Assembly (NCBI GenBank): GCA_964576715.1
Contig: CAZNWE010000003.1
Span: 37,023 to 101,022, forward strand
Direction: 5' to 3'
From: SLRI01 sp964576715
GTDB taxonomy: Bacteria > Pseudomonadota > Alphaproteobacteria > Geminicoccales > Geminicoccaceae
Length of the DNA stretch: 64,000 bases
In this document: in pieces, positions 1 to 8,682 of the stretch
Numbering within the stretch: position 1 is the first letter of the stretch
How the letters are laid out: each line of letters opens with the position of its first letter
Made by a program: the position numbers and the translations under genes
The notes under the pieces: generated by a model
What the model was told of the DNA's origin: nothing
Databases searched by the model: none
What the model saw: the letters and a program-made list of their open reading frames with translations, nothing else

Positions 1-1686
1 GACGACGACCCGGTCGGCGCCGCGGGTGCTGGTCAGTCGGTGCGCGATGACGACGACGGTCATCCGGCCGTGCAGTTTGGCCAGGGCCTTGCCGATCTCG
101 CGCTCGGTGACATTGTCGACAGCGTTGGTCGCTTCGTCCAGGATCAGGATGTCGGGCTCGCGGAGCAAGGCACGGGCCAGGGCGATGCGTTGCCGCTCGC
201 CGCCCGAGAGCTGCGTGCCGCGCATGCCGACATCCGTCTCGTAGCCCTCGGGCAGGGAGGCGATGAAGTCGTGGATGTGGGCGCTCTTGGCGGCGTTGCG
301 GATGCGCTCCAGGCTCGCATCGGGGTCACCATAGGCGATGTTGTCGGCGATCGTGCCGCGGCGCAGGTCGGCGTCCTGCCCGGCAAAACCGATGCGTCGG
401 CGCCACTGGCCGAGGTCGAGCTGGTGCAACGGCACGCCGTCGATCCGGATCTCACCGCTGGTCGGGTCGTAGATGCGGCAGAGTAGGTTGACCAGGGTCG
501 ACTTGCCGGCACCGGAGCCGCCGACCAGGGCCACGGTCTCACCGCGCACGATCTCGAGGTCGATGTGGTGCAGGGCCGGGCGGAGAGTGCCGTGCTCGGC
601 GCTGCGGAACGTGTAGCTGGCAGCGTCGAACGTGATGCGATCCTCCAGGCGAAAGAAGGGGCGGGTGCCCGAGGTCACCGGTGCCGGGTCCGGCCGGTTG
701 AGGAGATCGTCGATCTCGGTGATCGCCGGCGCTGCCGAGATGACGCGCAGGCGAAAGGTGTCGGAGTCGCGGGCGTAGCGCTGCAGTCGGAAGACCAGGA
801 AGAGGAACGGCAGCAGCACGGCGATGCCGACGTCGGCCTGCCAGGCGAGGACCAGGGCGCCGAGCAACAGCGGCACGTAGAGCAGATCGATCAGCGGCGA
901 CAAGGTGCGCCAGGCGAATTGCAGCCGAAGCTGAGCCCGGCGCACCCGTTGCGAGGCGTTCTCGAAATGCGCGATCTCGCGGTCTTCCTGGCCGAATATG
1001 CGGATCATCCGCATGCCGTTGAGAATCTGCACCACGATCTCGTTGAGCGCGGCACCGCCTTCCTCGACACGCTCGCCGACCCGGTGGCTGCGATTGATGA
1101 CGACACGGGTGACGAGACCGGCGACGACGACGCCGACCATGATCACCAGTGTCATCTTCCAGGAGATCAGCAGCAGGAGCGCCACGAAGATCATGGCCGT
1201 GGCGGCGTTCACCATCATTGTCAGGGCGTCCATGATGGCGATGCCGGTCCGATAGCACGCGCCATCGACGGCGTTCACCTGCTGGCCCTGCGGCTGGGCG
1301 GTCAATCCGGTGTAGCTGATCGTCATGTAGCGCCGGGCGAGGCGCATGCGCAGCTCGTGCATGACCCGGGTGCCGGCGAAGGTCAAAATGCCGACATAGG
1401 CGAAGTTGATCAGGCAGCGCCCGACGACGAGCGCCACGATGGTGACGCTGACCATCAAGATACGCTGTTCCTCGGGAAAGAGCTCGGCGTAGCGCTTGCT
1501 GTACTCGGCGACGACGCCGCCGTCCGGGACGCTGCCGTCCGTCAGCACGGCGAGGAACGGAATGAGGAGGCCGATGCCGATGCCCTCGGCGAGCGAGGCA
1601 GCGACGCCCAGGACCGCGACCCCCGGCAGGATCCAGGGATAGGGGCGCAGCAATCCGACGATCAGCGAGAAGACACGCAGCGGCAA
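1..1686 (-). CDS. ABC exporter, fused permease and ATPase (C-terminus cut by window edge)
   Basis: Half-size ABC exporter of the lipid/polysaccharide type. The N-terminal half holds the membrane segments, starting with a hydrophobic stretch IVGLLRPYPWILPGV. The ATPase half has Walker A GGSGAGKST (lysine codon at 502-504), signature LSGGERQR, Walker B ILILDEATNAVD and the H-loop AHR close to the window start, so only about the last 70 residues are missing. It should move a lipid-linked or envelope substrate across the inner membrane using ATP. There is no ATG near the expected N-terminus. An in-frame TAG lies at 1723-1725, and the best start is TTG at 1684-1686, 12 residues before the first membrane segment. 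The substrate cannot be told; the domain order fits MsbA/PglK-like families. Confidence 0.85.
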   Translation of the reverse strand, partial: MPLRVFSLIVGLLRPYPWILPGVAVLGVAASLAEGIGIGLLIPFLAVLTDGSVPDGGVVAEYSKRYAELFPEEQRILMVSVTIVALVVGRCLINFAYVGILTFAGTRVMHELRMRLARRYMTISYTGLTAQPQGQQVNAVDGACYRTGIAIMDALTMMVNAATAMIFVALLLLISWKMTLVIMVGVVVAGLVTRVVINRSHRVGERVEEGGAALNEIVVQILNGMRMIRIFGQEDREIAHFENASQRVRRAQLRLQFAWRTLSPLIDLLYVPLLLGALVLAWQADVGIAVLLPFLFLVFRLQRYARDSDTFRLRVISAAPAITEIDDLLNRPDPAPVTSGTRPFFRLEDRITFDAASYTFRSAEHGTLRPALHHIDLEIVRGETVALVGGSGAGKSTLVNLLCRIYDPTSGEIRIDGVPLHQLDLGQWRRRIGFAGQDADLRRGTIADNIAYGDPDASLERIRNAAKSAHIHDFIASLPEGYETDVGMRGTQLSGGERQRIALARALLREPDILILDEATNAVDNVTEREIGKALAKLHGRMTVVVIAHRLTSTRGADRVVV

Positions 1687-1725
1687 AGCGGTAACCTTCG
1701 TTGTTTTCCTGGAGCGGCCGATCTA

Positions 1726-2084
1726 ACCGCGAGTTGAAGCGGACCTTGCTCGGCTAACTGTTGCCCCCAATAGCCGTCTTCCGGGCGCACGACCAGTCGG
1801 TCTCGACCGCTTGGAAAGAGGACAGTGCTCGGATGACAGCAGGGCGCTGATGACAGCGGGTTCGTCCGCCCCCGTGACCCACGAAAACCGCTTCGGCGGC
1901 GCCGGCAGGGGTGCGCCTTTGCCGTGTTCGATGACGCCGCCGGCGGTGGGCTGGAAGGGCTCGATCGGGGGCACGTCGCCCGGCGATCACGGCAGGCTCG
2001 GCGAAGCCGGCGAGGCCATGCTCGCAGGGGCAGCTCGACGGCAGCGACACCTTCACCCGGGTGCAGCATCTCGCTGGTCGAGCG
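1726..2084. other. Stretch without a convincing gene
   Basis: Lies upstream of the ABC exporter and downstream of the terminator of the 2141-7841 unit, so it should carry the exporter promoter. A GTG-initiated 83-codon frame (1723-1974, minus) ends at the TAG just upstream of, and in frame with, the exporter. It has no recognisable domain and I do not call it as a gene. Confidence 0.4.
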
Positions 2085-2121
2085 AAAACGCCTCGCCCGC
2101 TCGCTGCGGGCCGGCGAGGCG
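2085..2121 (-). terminator. Rho-independent terminator of the 2141-7841 unit
   Basis: Perfect 9-bp stem CGCCTCGCC (2089-2097) / GGCGAGGCG (2113-2121). On the minus strand it is followed by a short T run (complement of AAAA at 2085-2088). It lies about 20 bp after the stop of the 2141-3481 gene and closes that five-gene transcription unit. Confidence 0.6.
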
Positions 2122-2140
2122 CGGCTACGGGCGGGCCGGC

Positions 2141-3481
2141 TCAGCGCGGCTGCGGGCGGGCGTGCTCGAGCGTTTGGCTGAGGCGCTGGACGTCGAATCC
2201 GGCAGCCTCCAGCGCCGTCCGGCCGTCCGGCTCGCCGAGCGCCCCGAGGGCGTCGCCCGGCACCGGCTCGGTGCCGCTGATCAGCTCGAGGTGATAGGTG
2301 ACCACCCGGTCGGGCTTGAGCCTTAGGGTGAGCCGAGCCGGCCCGACCAGCGGCGACAGGCCATCGAGTTGGCCCACCTGCTCGAGTTCGGCGGCATCGG
2401 CGGGCTCCAGTCGGATGCGGCCGAGCACGTAGACCGGCTGGTCGGCGGCCGCGCTGATGCCGATGTCGACACCGCACAGCCGGCTGTCGCCGGCCAGCGC
2501 CGGCAGGCGCTCGCTGCCGCGAGGCACGGGCGTCGTCTCGACCACCGGCAGCAGGCGCCGATCGAAGTTCTGCACCAGGCAGGACTGGCCGGGCTGCGGC
2601 CGCCGCTTGCCGAGTTCGACGGCGAGCGGCGGGGCGCCCGCCGCTGCTGGCCGGGTCACCGGCGCGGCTTCCCCCGTGGCGTCCGCCGACGCAGCGTCGA
2701 GCGGGTCGGTCGGCAACGGCTCGGCGGGCGACGCTGCCGTGGCGACGGTATCCGGCGGTGCGGCCGTCGCCGCATCGCCCGCCGGCTCCAGCAAGCGCTC
2801 GCGCAGGGCCGGTGCGGCGACCAGCGCACCGCCGATCAGGGCGGCGACGAGCGGGGCTGCCAGCCAGGGCGATCGCCGGCGATGCTGCGCCACTGCCCGA
2901 CGCCTGCCACGGCTGTCGGCAAGGCCGAGCAGCGCCGGCAGCTCGTCGATCCGCGTGATGCCGTGCCGGGTCACGCCCTCCGGCAGCGACACCCCGGCGG
3001 CTTCGGCGGCGTTGTCCTTCGGGATCAGCCAGAGGCAGTCGGCCGGCCGTGGGGCGAGTGCCGCCCGGCTCGCCGCCAGCTTGGCCGCGACCAGTTCGAC
3101 CGGGCGAACCGCCCCGCTGCTGTGCGCCACCTCGCCCGTGCAGAAGACCAGGCGGGCGTCGGCGTCCGCCGGTCCGGCGAGCCGCCCGGCGCTGGCCAGG
3201 AGCATCGCCACGAGCGTGCCGAGCTGCCAGCTCCGGCCCGCGTCGATGTCCTGGTCGATCTCCATGTACATGCCGGGCGGCAGCGGCTCGACGCCGAGAC
3301 CGCGCAACAGGATCGGACCCAGATCGTCGACGAAGCCGGCGAAGCGCTCACCGCGATCGAGGCTCGCCCGCTCGCCGTCGTGCAGCCAGAGCTTGGAGCG
3401 CGCGAAGGCGGGCTCGTGGCTGAAGCGGAGAACGGTGACCGGCCCGCGATTGGTCGCGATGCGCACGCCGCAACGGCGCAT
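2141..3481 (-). CDS. Membrane protein with Lon-C-like (S16-fold) N-terminal domain
   Basis: 446 residues, not a family I can name. Residues about 70-190 resemble the Lon proteolytic-domain fold. A segment DAGRSWQLGTLVAML (from residue 80) stands where Lon has its Ser motif. CTGEV then RPVELVAAKLAA (114-137) and WLIPKDNAAE (151-160) parallel Lon's GRV/GGLKEKLLAA/LIP elements, and TRIDEL ends the domain. The catalytic Lys position of Lon looks like Ala here, so peptidase activity is doubtful. One membrane helix follows (about 207-227), then a Pro/Ala linker and a C-terminal domain of about 170 residues that should be periplasmic. ATG start 4 bp after the stop of the upstream gene, so translationally linked. 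Fold assignment is inference; membrane topology is visible. Confidence 0.6.
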   Translation of the reverse strand: MRRCGVRIATNRGPVTVLRFSHEPAFARSKLWLHDGERASLDRGERFAGFVDDLGPILLRGLGVEPLPPGMYMEIDQDIDAGRSWQLGTLVAMLLASAGRLAGPADADARLVFCTGEVAHSSGAVRPVELVAAKLAASRAALAPRPADCLWLIPKDNAAEAAGVSLPEGVTRHGITRIDELPALLGLADSRGRRRAVAQHRRRSPWLAAPLVAALIGGALVAAPALRERLLEPAGDAATAAPPDTVATAASPAEPLPTDPLDAASADATGEAAPVTRPAAAGAPPLAVELGKRRPQPGQSCLVQNFDRRLLPVVETTPVPRGSERLPALAGDSRLCGVDIGISAAADQPVYVLGRIRLEPADAAELEQVGQLDGLSPLVGPARLTLRLKPDRVVTYHLELISGTEPVPGDALGALGEPDGRTALEAAGFDVQRLSQTLEHARPQPR

Positions 3482-3485
3482 CCGC

Positions 3486-4082
3486 CTAGCTCTCCATGAT
3501 GGTCAGGGCGATCCTCACGTCCGGATCGAAGAGTGCCGCGACGATCGGATCGCCGCGCTCGAGCACCAGCTCGACGGCCTCGTCGACCCGCTCGCTCAAG
3601 CGCAGGCGCAGCCCGGCGAACTCGGCCAGACGCGGATGGCCCTCGGGCACCTCGACCTCGAGCGAGCGGAGCCTGGGCGGTGCGGGAAAGGCAATGGTGA
3701 GCAGGACGTGGTCAGGTTTCACCGTCAAGGGCTGGATCGTCACGGTCCCGCGCTTGCCGGCGAGATCGAAGCTGCGCGACAGCTCGGCCGTGCCGCTCGC
3801 CGCCGCGCGCAGCGCCGGCAGGGCGGTGGCCGCCGTGGCGGCGACCAGTGCGTGGTAGCGCTGGCGCAGGGCGGCGTCGTGGCGGATCGCAAGGCGCACC
3901 CGCAGGTCGCGGCCGGGGCAGCGCCCGTGCACATAGGCCAAGAGCTCGCTGTAGGTCACCACCGGCGGGACGTCGGCACGCTGCCGCGCGGCGGTGGCCC
4001 GGTCGAGCAGGTCGAGACCGGCAAGCCGCTCGGCGGCGGCCGCCAGGGTCGGCTGGTCGGGGGCAGGGACCACGATGGCCAC
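3486..4082 (-). CDS. Conserved-looking hypothetical cytoplasmic protein
   Basis: 198 residues with no signal peptide or membrane helix and no family I recognise. The GTG start at 4080-4082 is well supported: AAGGAGAG sits a few bases upstream, and only one base separates it from the stop of the preceding gene at 4084. The first half is Ala-rich and helical; the second half (LRSLEVEVPEGHPRLAEF and onward) looks like a beta-rich domain ending in DVRIALTIMES. It sits between the large helical protein (4084-5859) and the Lon-like membrane protein, with almost no spacing, so the three probably form a stoichiometric module on the cytoplasmic face. Confidence 0.6.
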   Translation of the reverse strand: MAIVVPAPDQPTLAAAAERLAGLDLLDRATAARQRADVPPVVTYSELLAYVHGRCPGRDLRVRLAIRHDAALRQRYHALVAATAATALPALRAAASGTAELSRSFDLAGKRGTVTIQPLTVKPDHVLLTIAFPAPPRLRSLEVEVPEGHPRLAEFAGLRLRLSERVDEAVELVLERGDPIVAALFDPDVRIALTIMES

Positions 4083-4083
4083 G

Positions 4084-5859
4084 TCAGCTCTCCTTCAGCT
4101 GGGCGAGGGTAGCGCGAAACAGCGGCCGATCGGCGGCGAGATGCGACGCCAGCGGCGCCGGCCGCGCCAGCCGGTCGACCGCGGCGAGTGCCGAATCGAG
4201 GATGCCGGCGAGCTCGCACAACGCCGGCACCGCCTCGATGAACAGCTCGCCGAGCGCCGGGCTGGTCAGGGCATCGCGAAAGCCCTCCCGGCGATTGCCG
4301 GCATAGGCGGCGCGGGCGCGCTTCAGCAAGCCCTCCCGATCGGCGGCGGCGGCAGCCGCGATCGCCCGGTCCGTGTCGCCGAACTCGCCGATGCCGCGCG
4401 CGAGAAACGCCTCGTCGTGATGCACGGCGACGGCGAGTGCCGCGAGGAACAGGCTGCGGAGATGGTCCCGTTGCCTGGCCAGCCTGGCGGCGACGCTGTC
4501 ATAGGCATCGTCAACGACCGCATCGAGCGCGGCCAGACGGTCGAGCAGCAGGCGGTCGCGCTTGCGCTTGGCCTCGCGCATCTGGTTCTGCACAGCACCG
4601 AAAACCGTGCCGCGCAGCAGTGAATGAGCGAACGCCTCGACCACCCGGCCGATCGCCACCAGCAGCTCGAGCTCGCTCTGCTCGCGCTTGTTCAAGAGCT
4701 TGAGCGGGGCGAAGACACCTCCTTCGGCGAAGGCCTCGAGCGAGGGCTCCGGGCGGGCGATGAAATCGCCGATGCCTTGCTCGGTTTCGATGGCGCCCTC
4801 GAAGCGCTCGGCCTCGCGACGATAGAGGGCGGTTTGCCTGGCGGTGACGAGCTCGCGGGCGAGGCGGGTGAAATGGAGGAGGGCGGTCTGGAACAGTCGG
4901 TAGTCACCGTGCTGCTCGGGCGCCGCCGCGGCGGTCTGCCAGAACCGGAGGAGATTGGCGTCGTCGAACACCAGCTCCCCCGGCGGCGAATGCGCCTCGA
5001 CGATGGCGGCGATCCGCCGGTAGCGCTCGAGCGCGTCGCGCGACCGCACCGCCCTGTCGAGATGGGCATCGAGCAGCCGGCCAAGCTGGTTGGCGGTGTC
5101 GAGGATCGCCCGCTGCCGGCCGGCGCCGGCCGCCGTCGGCAGCGCCGCCACGAGCCCGTCGAGCACCGCCTTTGCCGCGTCGCCGAGCTCGGGCACGGTG
5201 AGCACGTACTCGAGCAGCGCATCGAGCAGCGGCAGGCGCAGGAAGCGCAGCGCGAAGCCGTCCGCGAAGCGCAGCGCGTCGGCCGTGACCTCGATCTGCT
5301 CGTGGCCGCGCAGCCCGGCCGTGAACACCGAGCGGAACACCTCGGGCCGGGCCGGGCCGGCTTCCTCCATCAGCATGTGCGCGACCTCCCAGCGCCCGCC
5401 TTGCCCGGCTGTCTCTGCCAACGCGTCGAGCGCCGTCACATAATAGGTCAACTGGCGTTTGGCGTCGCGGAGCTCGACCGAACGGGTCGCCAGCATGACC
5501 TCGAGATGCTCGAGCAGGCCGTGCCGCCAGCGTCGTGACACGGCCTCGTCCCACGGCCCGCCGGCCAGCTGGTGCGGCTGTTCCACTGCCTGGTGCGGCG
5601 CCGGGCCGGCCGCGGCGCAACCCTGGTCGAGCGGCAGGTCGGCCAATTCCCAGGCCTTGTCCGCGCCGCCGTCGGCGGTGCCCTGGTCGTCGCTCTCCGA
5701 CTGACGCGCGTGGTCGCCGGCCATGCCGCCCGCCCAATCGCCGACGCCTTCACCCAGATGCGGCTTTTCCTTGAGGGCCCGCATCGCGGCGATGAAGCTC
5801 TCGTCCTTGCCGCCCTCGACGAAGTTGCCGAAGGCATGCTGCGCATCGATCACCACCAT
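4084..5859 (-). CDS. Large alpha-helical cytoplasmic protein of unknown function
   Basis: 591 residues and no signal peptide. After an acidic, Gly/Asp-rich low-complexity stretch in the first 75 residues, almost all of the rest predicts as amphipathic helix (Leu/Ala/Arg/Glu repeats), without cysteine clusters or nucleotide-binding motifs. I do not recognise the family. The chosen ATG (5857-5859) has GGAGGG nine bases upstream; an ATG 12 codons earlier (5895) lacks such a site. It is the first of three tightly packed genes (1-bp and 4-bp gaps). Its length and repeat-like helical build suggest a scaffold or adaptor for the membrane protein at 2141-3481 (inference). Confidence 0.6.
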   Translation of the reverse strand: MVVIDAQHAFGNFVEGGKDESFIAAMRALKEKPHLGEGVGDWAGGMAGDHARQSESDDQGTADGGADKAWELADLPLDQGCAAAGPAPHQAVEQPHQLAGGPWDEAVSRRWRHGLLEHLEVMLATRSVELRDAKRQLTYYVTALDALAETAGQGGRWEVAHMLMEEAGPARPEVFRSVFTAGLRGHEQIEVTADALRFADGFALRFLRLPLLDALLEYVLTVPELGDAAKAVLDGLVAALPTAAGAGRQRAILDTANQLGRLLDAHLDRAVRSRDALERYRRIAAIVEAHSPPGELVFDDANLLRFWQTAAAAPEQHGDYRLFQTALLHFTRLARELVTARQTALYRREAERFEGAIETEQGIGDFIARPEPSLEAFAEGGVFAPLKLLNKREQSELELLVAIGRVVEAFAHSLLRGTVFGAVQNQMREAKRKRDRLLLDRLAALDAVVDDAYDSVAARLARQRDHLRSLFLAALAVAVHHDEAFLARGIGEFGDTDRAIAAAAAADREGLLKRARAAYAGNRREGFRDALTSPALGELFIEAVPALCELAGILDSALAAVDRLARPAPLASHLAADRPLFRATLAQLKES

Positions 5860-5934
5860 TGTCGCCGACCCTCCGTCGCAGCGCCGGGCCGGCATGGTAG
5901 CACCGTGCGGGCCCGGCCGGTCGTCTGCACGCCG

Positions 5935-6765
5935 CTACTGCACCGGTGTGTGCGGTGCCTGGTCCTGGAGCAGGTCACCGAGGTTCTGCTGCCCGGCACC
6001 GGCCGGCGGCACGATCTGGTCGCTGGTTCGGGTGATCACCCGATCGGGGTCGGTGGCGGTCGGCGCCGGTTCCTGGATCGTGGTCGCCGCCGGCGCCGGC
6101 GCCGGGGCGGGCGCGGCCACCGGCCGGCGCGGTGCCGGGGTGCCGGACCGCGTGGTCGTGGCCGGTCTGGCCTGCGGGGCTCGCGCTGGGGTCGGTTGTG
6201 TCGTCGTCGGCTGTGTTTGGCGAGCGGCGAAGCTGACCGTGTCGATCTGCCAGTCACCGACGAGACTGTGCCGGCAGATGGTGAGATCGCCCTCGAGCCG
6301 CGGCGGCGAGCCGAACCGGCTGGCATGCTCGATGATGCCGCAAAGGGCGTCGCGCCGCGGGTCGACCAGCCATTGCAACAGGGTCACCTCGCCATCGTGC
6401 TCGTTGGCCGGGTTGCGCCAGACGGCCGGTGCCGCCGCCGGGGTCGAGACCAGCGCCTGATCGAAGGCGATGTCGACCAGCCGCCGGTCATTGGGGTCGA
6501 GCTCGCGGCCCAACTCCTCCGCCAACAGGCTGGCGAGCGAGATTTGCGTGTCGGCGAAGGCCGGATCGATGCGACCGGTTTGCGGATCGACCAGGTCGCC
6601 CACCGTCTGCGGCTCGAGCAGCGACGGCTGCAACTCGGCGTTGGAGCTCGCACAGGCGGCGAGGCCGACGAGCAGCACACCGAGGAGAAGGCGTGCCCCG
6701 ATGCCGCGGCCAAGCCGCCGACCAGACGGCACCATGGGCGACTGCGGGAGGGGGGAGGTGGACAT
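5935..6765 (-). CDS. Lipoprotein with RT0821/Lpp0805-like surface-antigen domain
   Basis: 276 residues. The signal peptide ends in a lipobox LAAC (signal core LLLGVLLVGLAAC), so it should be lipidated and exported. The middle part matches the pattern of RT0821/Lpp0805-type rickettsial surface antigens: DRRLVDIAFDQAL, then AVWRNPANEHDGEVT, then spaced CG and CR elements ending in GDWQID. The C-terminal third is Pro/Ala/Thr-rich and probably disordered, possibly reaching through the periplasm. Start ATG 6763-6765 has GGAG eight bases upstream. It lies between another lipoprotein and the large helical protein in one co-directional unit. Family match is by motif pattern only. Confidence 0.65.
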   Translation of the reverse strand: MSTSPLPQSPMVPSGRRLGRGIGARLLLGVLLVGLAACASSNAELQPSLLEPQTVGDLVDPQTGRIDPAFADTQISLASLLAEELGRELDPNDRRLVDIAFDQALVSTPAAAPAVWRNPANEHDGEVTLLQWLVDPRRDALCGIIEHASRFGSPPRLEGDLTICRHSLVGDWQIDTVSFAARQTQPTTTQPTPARAPQARPATTTRSGTPAPRRPVAAPAPAPAPAATTIQEPAPTATDPDRVITRTSDQIVPPAGAGQQNLGDLLQDQAPHTPVQ

Positions 6766-6866
6766 GGTGGCTTCTCCGTGCGCTGCGGCGCTGGCGGTCG
6801 AACGACGGGTGACAGGGCCGGCGGGCCGTTGCCCGAAGCCGGTCGGGCAACGGCTGGCGGCGCGCG

Positions 6867-7841
6867 TCATTCGAACTTCGGATGGCCGTCGGTCGGGTGC
6901 AGGTTGATGGCCGGGATGGCGACCACCTCGATCGAGGTGCTGCCGGCGTTCTTGATGTCCGAGCGGATTTCCAGATGATCGACCGCGCGGCGGATGTTGC
7001 GCAACAGCTTGGCCTGGTCGCTGGTCGATTCGTACTGGTAGCAGGTGCGCGTCGACTGGGTCGCCGCGACCCGGTGCCAGAGATAGTCGGGGAACGACGC
7101 CAGCAGTTCCTCGACGTCGAGCATCTGGTTCTGGCTGAAGTCGTCGAAGCACAGCGTGTAGCTGCGCGGCATGCCCGCAGCCTCGCCGGCAGCCTGGCCG
7201 GCACTGGCGGTGGCGGCCCCGCTCTCCAGGCTCGCCAGGCGCTGTGGCGGCACCACCCAGCGATCGTTGACCATCCGCACCAGGGCGCGGCCGAGATCGC
7301 GGCCGAGTGGCCGCGCCTCGTCGGCCATCGCCTCCAGCACGCATTCGCGCGAGCAGTCGATCGGCAGCTTGAACTTCTCGTCGGCATCGACCGAGAACGA
7401 GCCGAGGCCCTGGCCGGAGCCGACGTCGATCATCTCGCCCTCGATCCGCATCGCCGCCTCGACCATGAAGTCGCGGTTATGCACGCTGGCGTAGATCAGG
7501 TAGACCACGGCGATGTCGATCGGCGTGTCGACCGCCCGGGCGATGCGCAGGAGCTCGCCGCGCGGCCGCCGGGTGCGGTTCTCGGCGAAGTAGTCGAGCC
7601 CGATCGCCGTCTCGTCGAAATAGCGGTAGCCGGCCTGGTTGAACTGGTTCTGCACCTCCTGCAGCACCTGCCGGCTGACCCGGCTGTTGCGCGGCACGGT
7701 GTCCTGGTCGGCATCCTCGGTGAAGACCAGAATGTTCGGGGCCGGGGCGAGCTGTGCTGCCGCCGGGCTCACCGTCGAGACGGTGCTGCAGCCCATCAGG
7801 ACCGTGCCCATCACGAGATAACGAATGGACTTCAACATCAT
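6867..7841 (-). CDS. Probable lipoprotein, CsgG/FlgT-like periplasmic fold
   Basis: 324 residues. The N-terminus MMLKSIRYLVMGTVLMGC is a lipoprotein-type signal (Cys at lipobox LMGC). Residues about 35-200 alternate beta strands and helices in the manner of CsgG/FlgT/TolB-N-like outer-membrane assembly proteins: NILVFTEDAD near the start, an RGELLRIARAVDTPIDIAVV strand, and a conserved-looking Cys pair DCSREC. A second domain follows a Gly/Ala linker, beginning SYTLCFDDFSQ. Start: several ATGs cluster at 7838-7847; the one at 7839-7841 has GAGGGG six bases upstream. First gene of a five-gene minus-strand unit. The fold call is inference from strand pattern; lipidation is the firmer claim. Confidence 0.6.
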   Translation of the reverse strand: MMLKSIRYLVMGTVLMGCSTVSTVSPAAAQLAPAPNILVFTEDADQDTVPRNSRVSRQVLQEVQNQFNQAGYRYFDETAIGLDYFAENRTRRPRGELLRIARAVDTPIDIAVVYLIYASVHNRDFMVEAAMRIEGEMIDVGSGQGLGSFSVDADEKFKLPIDCSRECVLEAMADEARPLGRDLGRALVRMVNDRWVVPPQRLASLESGAATASAGQAAGEAAGMPRSYTLCFDDFSQNQMLDVEELLASFPDYLWHRVAATQSTRTCYQYESTSDQAKLLRNIRRAVDHLEIRSDIKNAGSTSIEVVAIPAINLHPTDGHPKFE

Positions 7842-8185
7842 GGTCATCCCCTCGATCCTTGCCGGCAGCTGTGCCGGGTTGCCGTTGCCAGGGCCAATGC
7901 ATGGTCTAGGGCCGAAATCACGTCGGGCGGACCGCCTCGTCCGGCTGGCGGCCGGTGATCGCCGACCGCCGTGGCTGCCCGCCGACGCTGCGCCTCCGCC
8001 TGACCCTGTCGAGTTTAGCATGACTGATCGGTAACGCGAGAATCAACAGTGCGGCAGCTGTCGAGCGCTGCAAATCGACCTCGGGCACACCAGAGATCGC
8101 CGTGCACCGCGCGCAAACCTCGCTGATCGCGCCATAGCTTTGCGCGAGCGATGATTTGCGCACCAACGCGACGGAGGCGAAGCCG
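7842..8185. other. Divergent intergenic region
   Basis: Separates a minus-strand lipoprotein unit from the plus-strand gene at 8186, so it should carry both promoters. I see no clear -35/-10 pair, no RNA gene and no coding stretch. Confidence 0.4.
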
Positions 8186-8605
8186 ATGCGTCTGATACTG
8201 GCCAATGCGATTCTCGGCGCTGCCCTGACCTGGGCGGTCCTGCACGACGGCAGCACACCGCCCGAGCCGGGCAACGCGCCGCAGCGGCCGGCAACGCCGC
8301 CGGCAGCGGCCGAGACGCCGGTGAATGGCAAGCCTGACGTCGCCGTTGGCGCAGCATCTGTCAGGCCGCTTACAGCGCCCGTGGCACCGCCATCGCCGGC
8401 GGCAGCCGAGCCGACAGCCCTCGCCGAGCGGCCGCGGCCGGCGGCCGCCGAGCCGGCTGCCGAGACGCCCGGCAGTGCCGCGCTCGAGACGCCTGACAGT
8501 GCCGCAACCGAGAAGGCGCGGCCGGTGTCGCGCGCCGCGCGGCTGGCCGCACTCGATGCGCTGGCGGCGGAACTCGAGATCTTCGCCCTCGAGCACCGTC
8601 GCTGA
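8186..8605 (+). CDS. Small signal-anchor protein with Pro/Ala-rich periplasmic tail
   Basis: 139 residues. The N-terminus MRLILANAILGAALTWAVL is a single membrane anchor or uncleaved signal. About 90 residues of Pro/Ala/Glu-rich, probably extended sequence follow, and a short C-terminal helix (AARLAALDALAAELEIFAL) could be a docking or coiled-coil element. The start ATG at 8186-8188 has GGAGG about eight bases upstream; an upstream in-frame ATG is less well placed. This is the only plus-strand gene inside the left half of the envelope block, and it shares a bidirectional terminator with the transglycosylase unit. No family recognised. The build (anchor, long linker, terminal helix) recalls miniature TonB/TolA proteins. 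Confidence 0.55.
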   Translation: MRLILANAILGAALTWAVLHDGSTPPEPGNAPQRPATPPAAAETPVNGKPDVAVGAASVRPLTAPVAPPSPAAAEPTALAERPRPAAAEPAAETPGSAALETPDSAATEKARPVSRAARLAALDALAAELEIFALEHRR

Positions 8606-8633
8606 GCCACCTCGCACGGCCGGCAACGAGGAA

Positions 8634-8662
8634 ACGCCCGAGCGGTCCAGCCGCTCGGGCGT
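8634..8662. terminator. Bidirectional terminator between convergent genes
   Basis: Perfect 12-bp stem ACGCCCGAGCGG (8634-8645) / CCGCTCGGGCGT (8651-8662) with a five-base loop, preceded by AA and followed by TCTCCT. It sits between the plus gene ending at 8605 and the minus operon ending at 8683 and can serve both strands. Confidence 0.7.
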
Positions 8663-8682
8663 TCTCCTGCCGGCCGGTCAGG

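Noticed and set aside
1723..1974. 83-codon minus-strand frame directly upstream of the ABC exporter
   Set aside because: No recognised domain, no clear ribosome site, and it ends at an in-frame stop before the exporter; not enough support to call a gene.
2369..5538. Long open frames on the plus strand opposite the minus-strand genes
   Set aside because: Arg/Gly/Ala-rich mirror translations typical of GC-rich antisense frames; no motifs, and the minus strand carries coherent domains.
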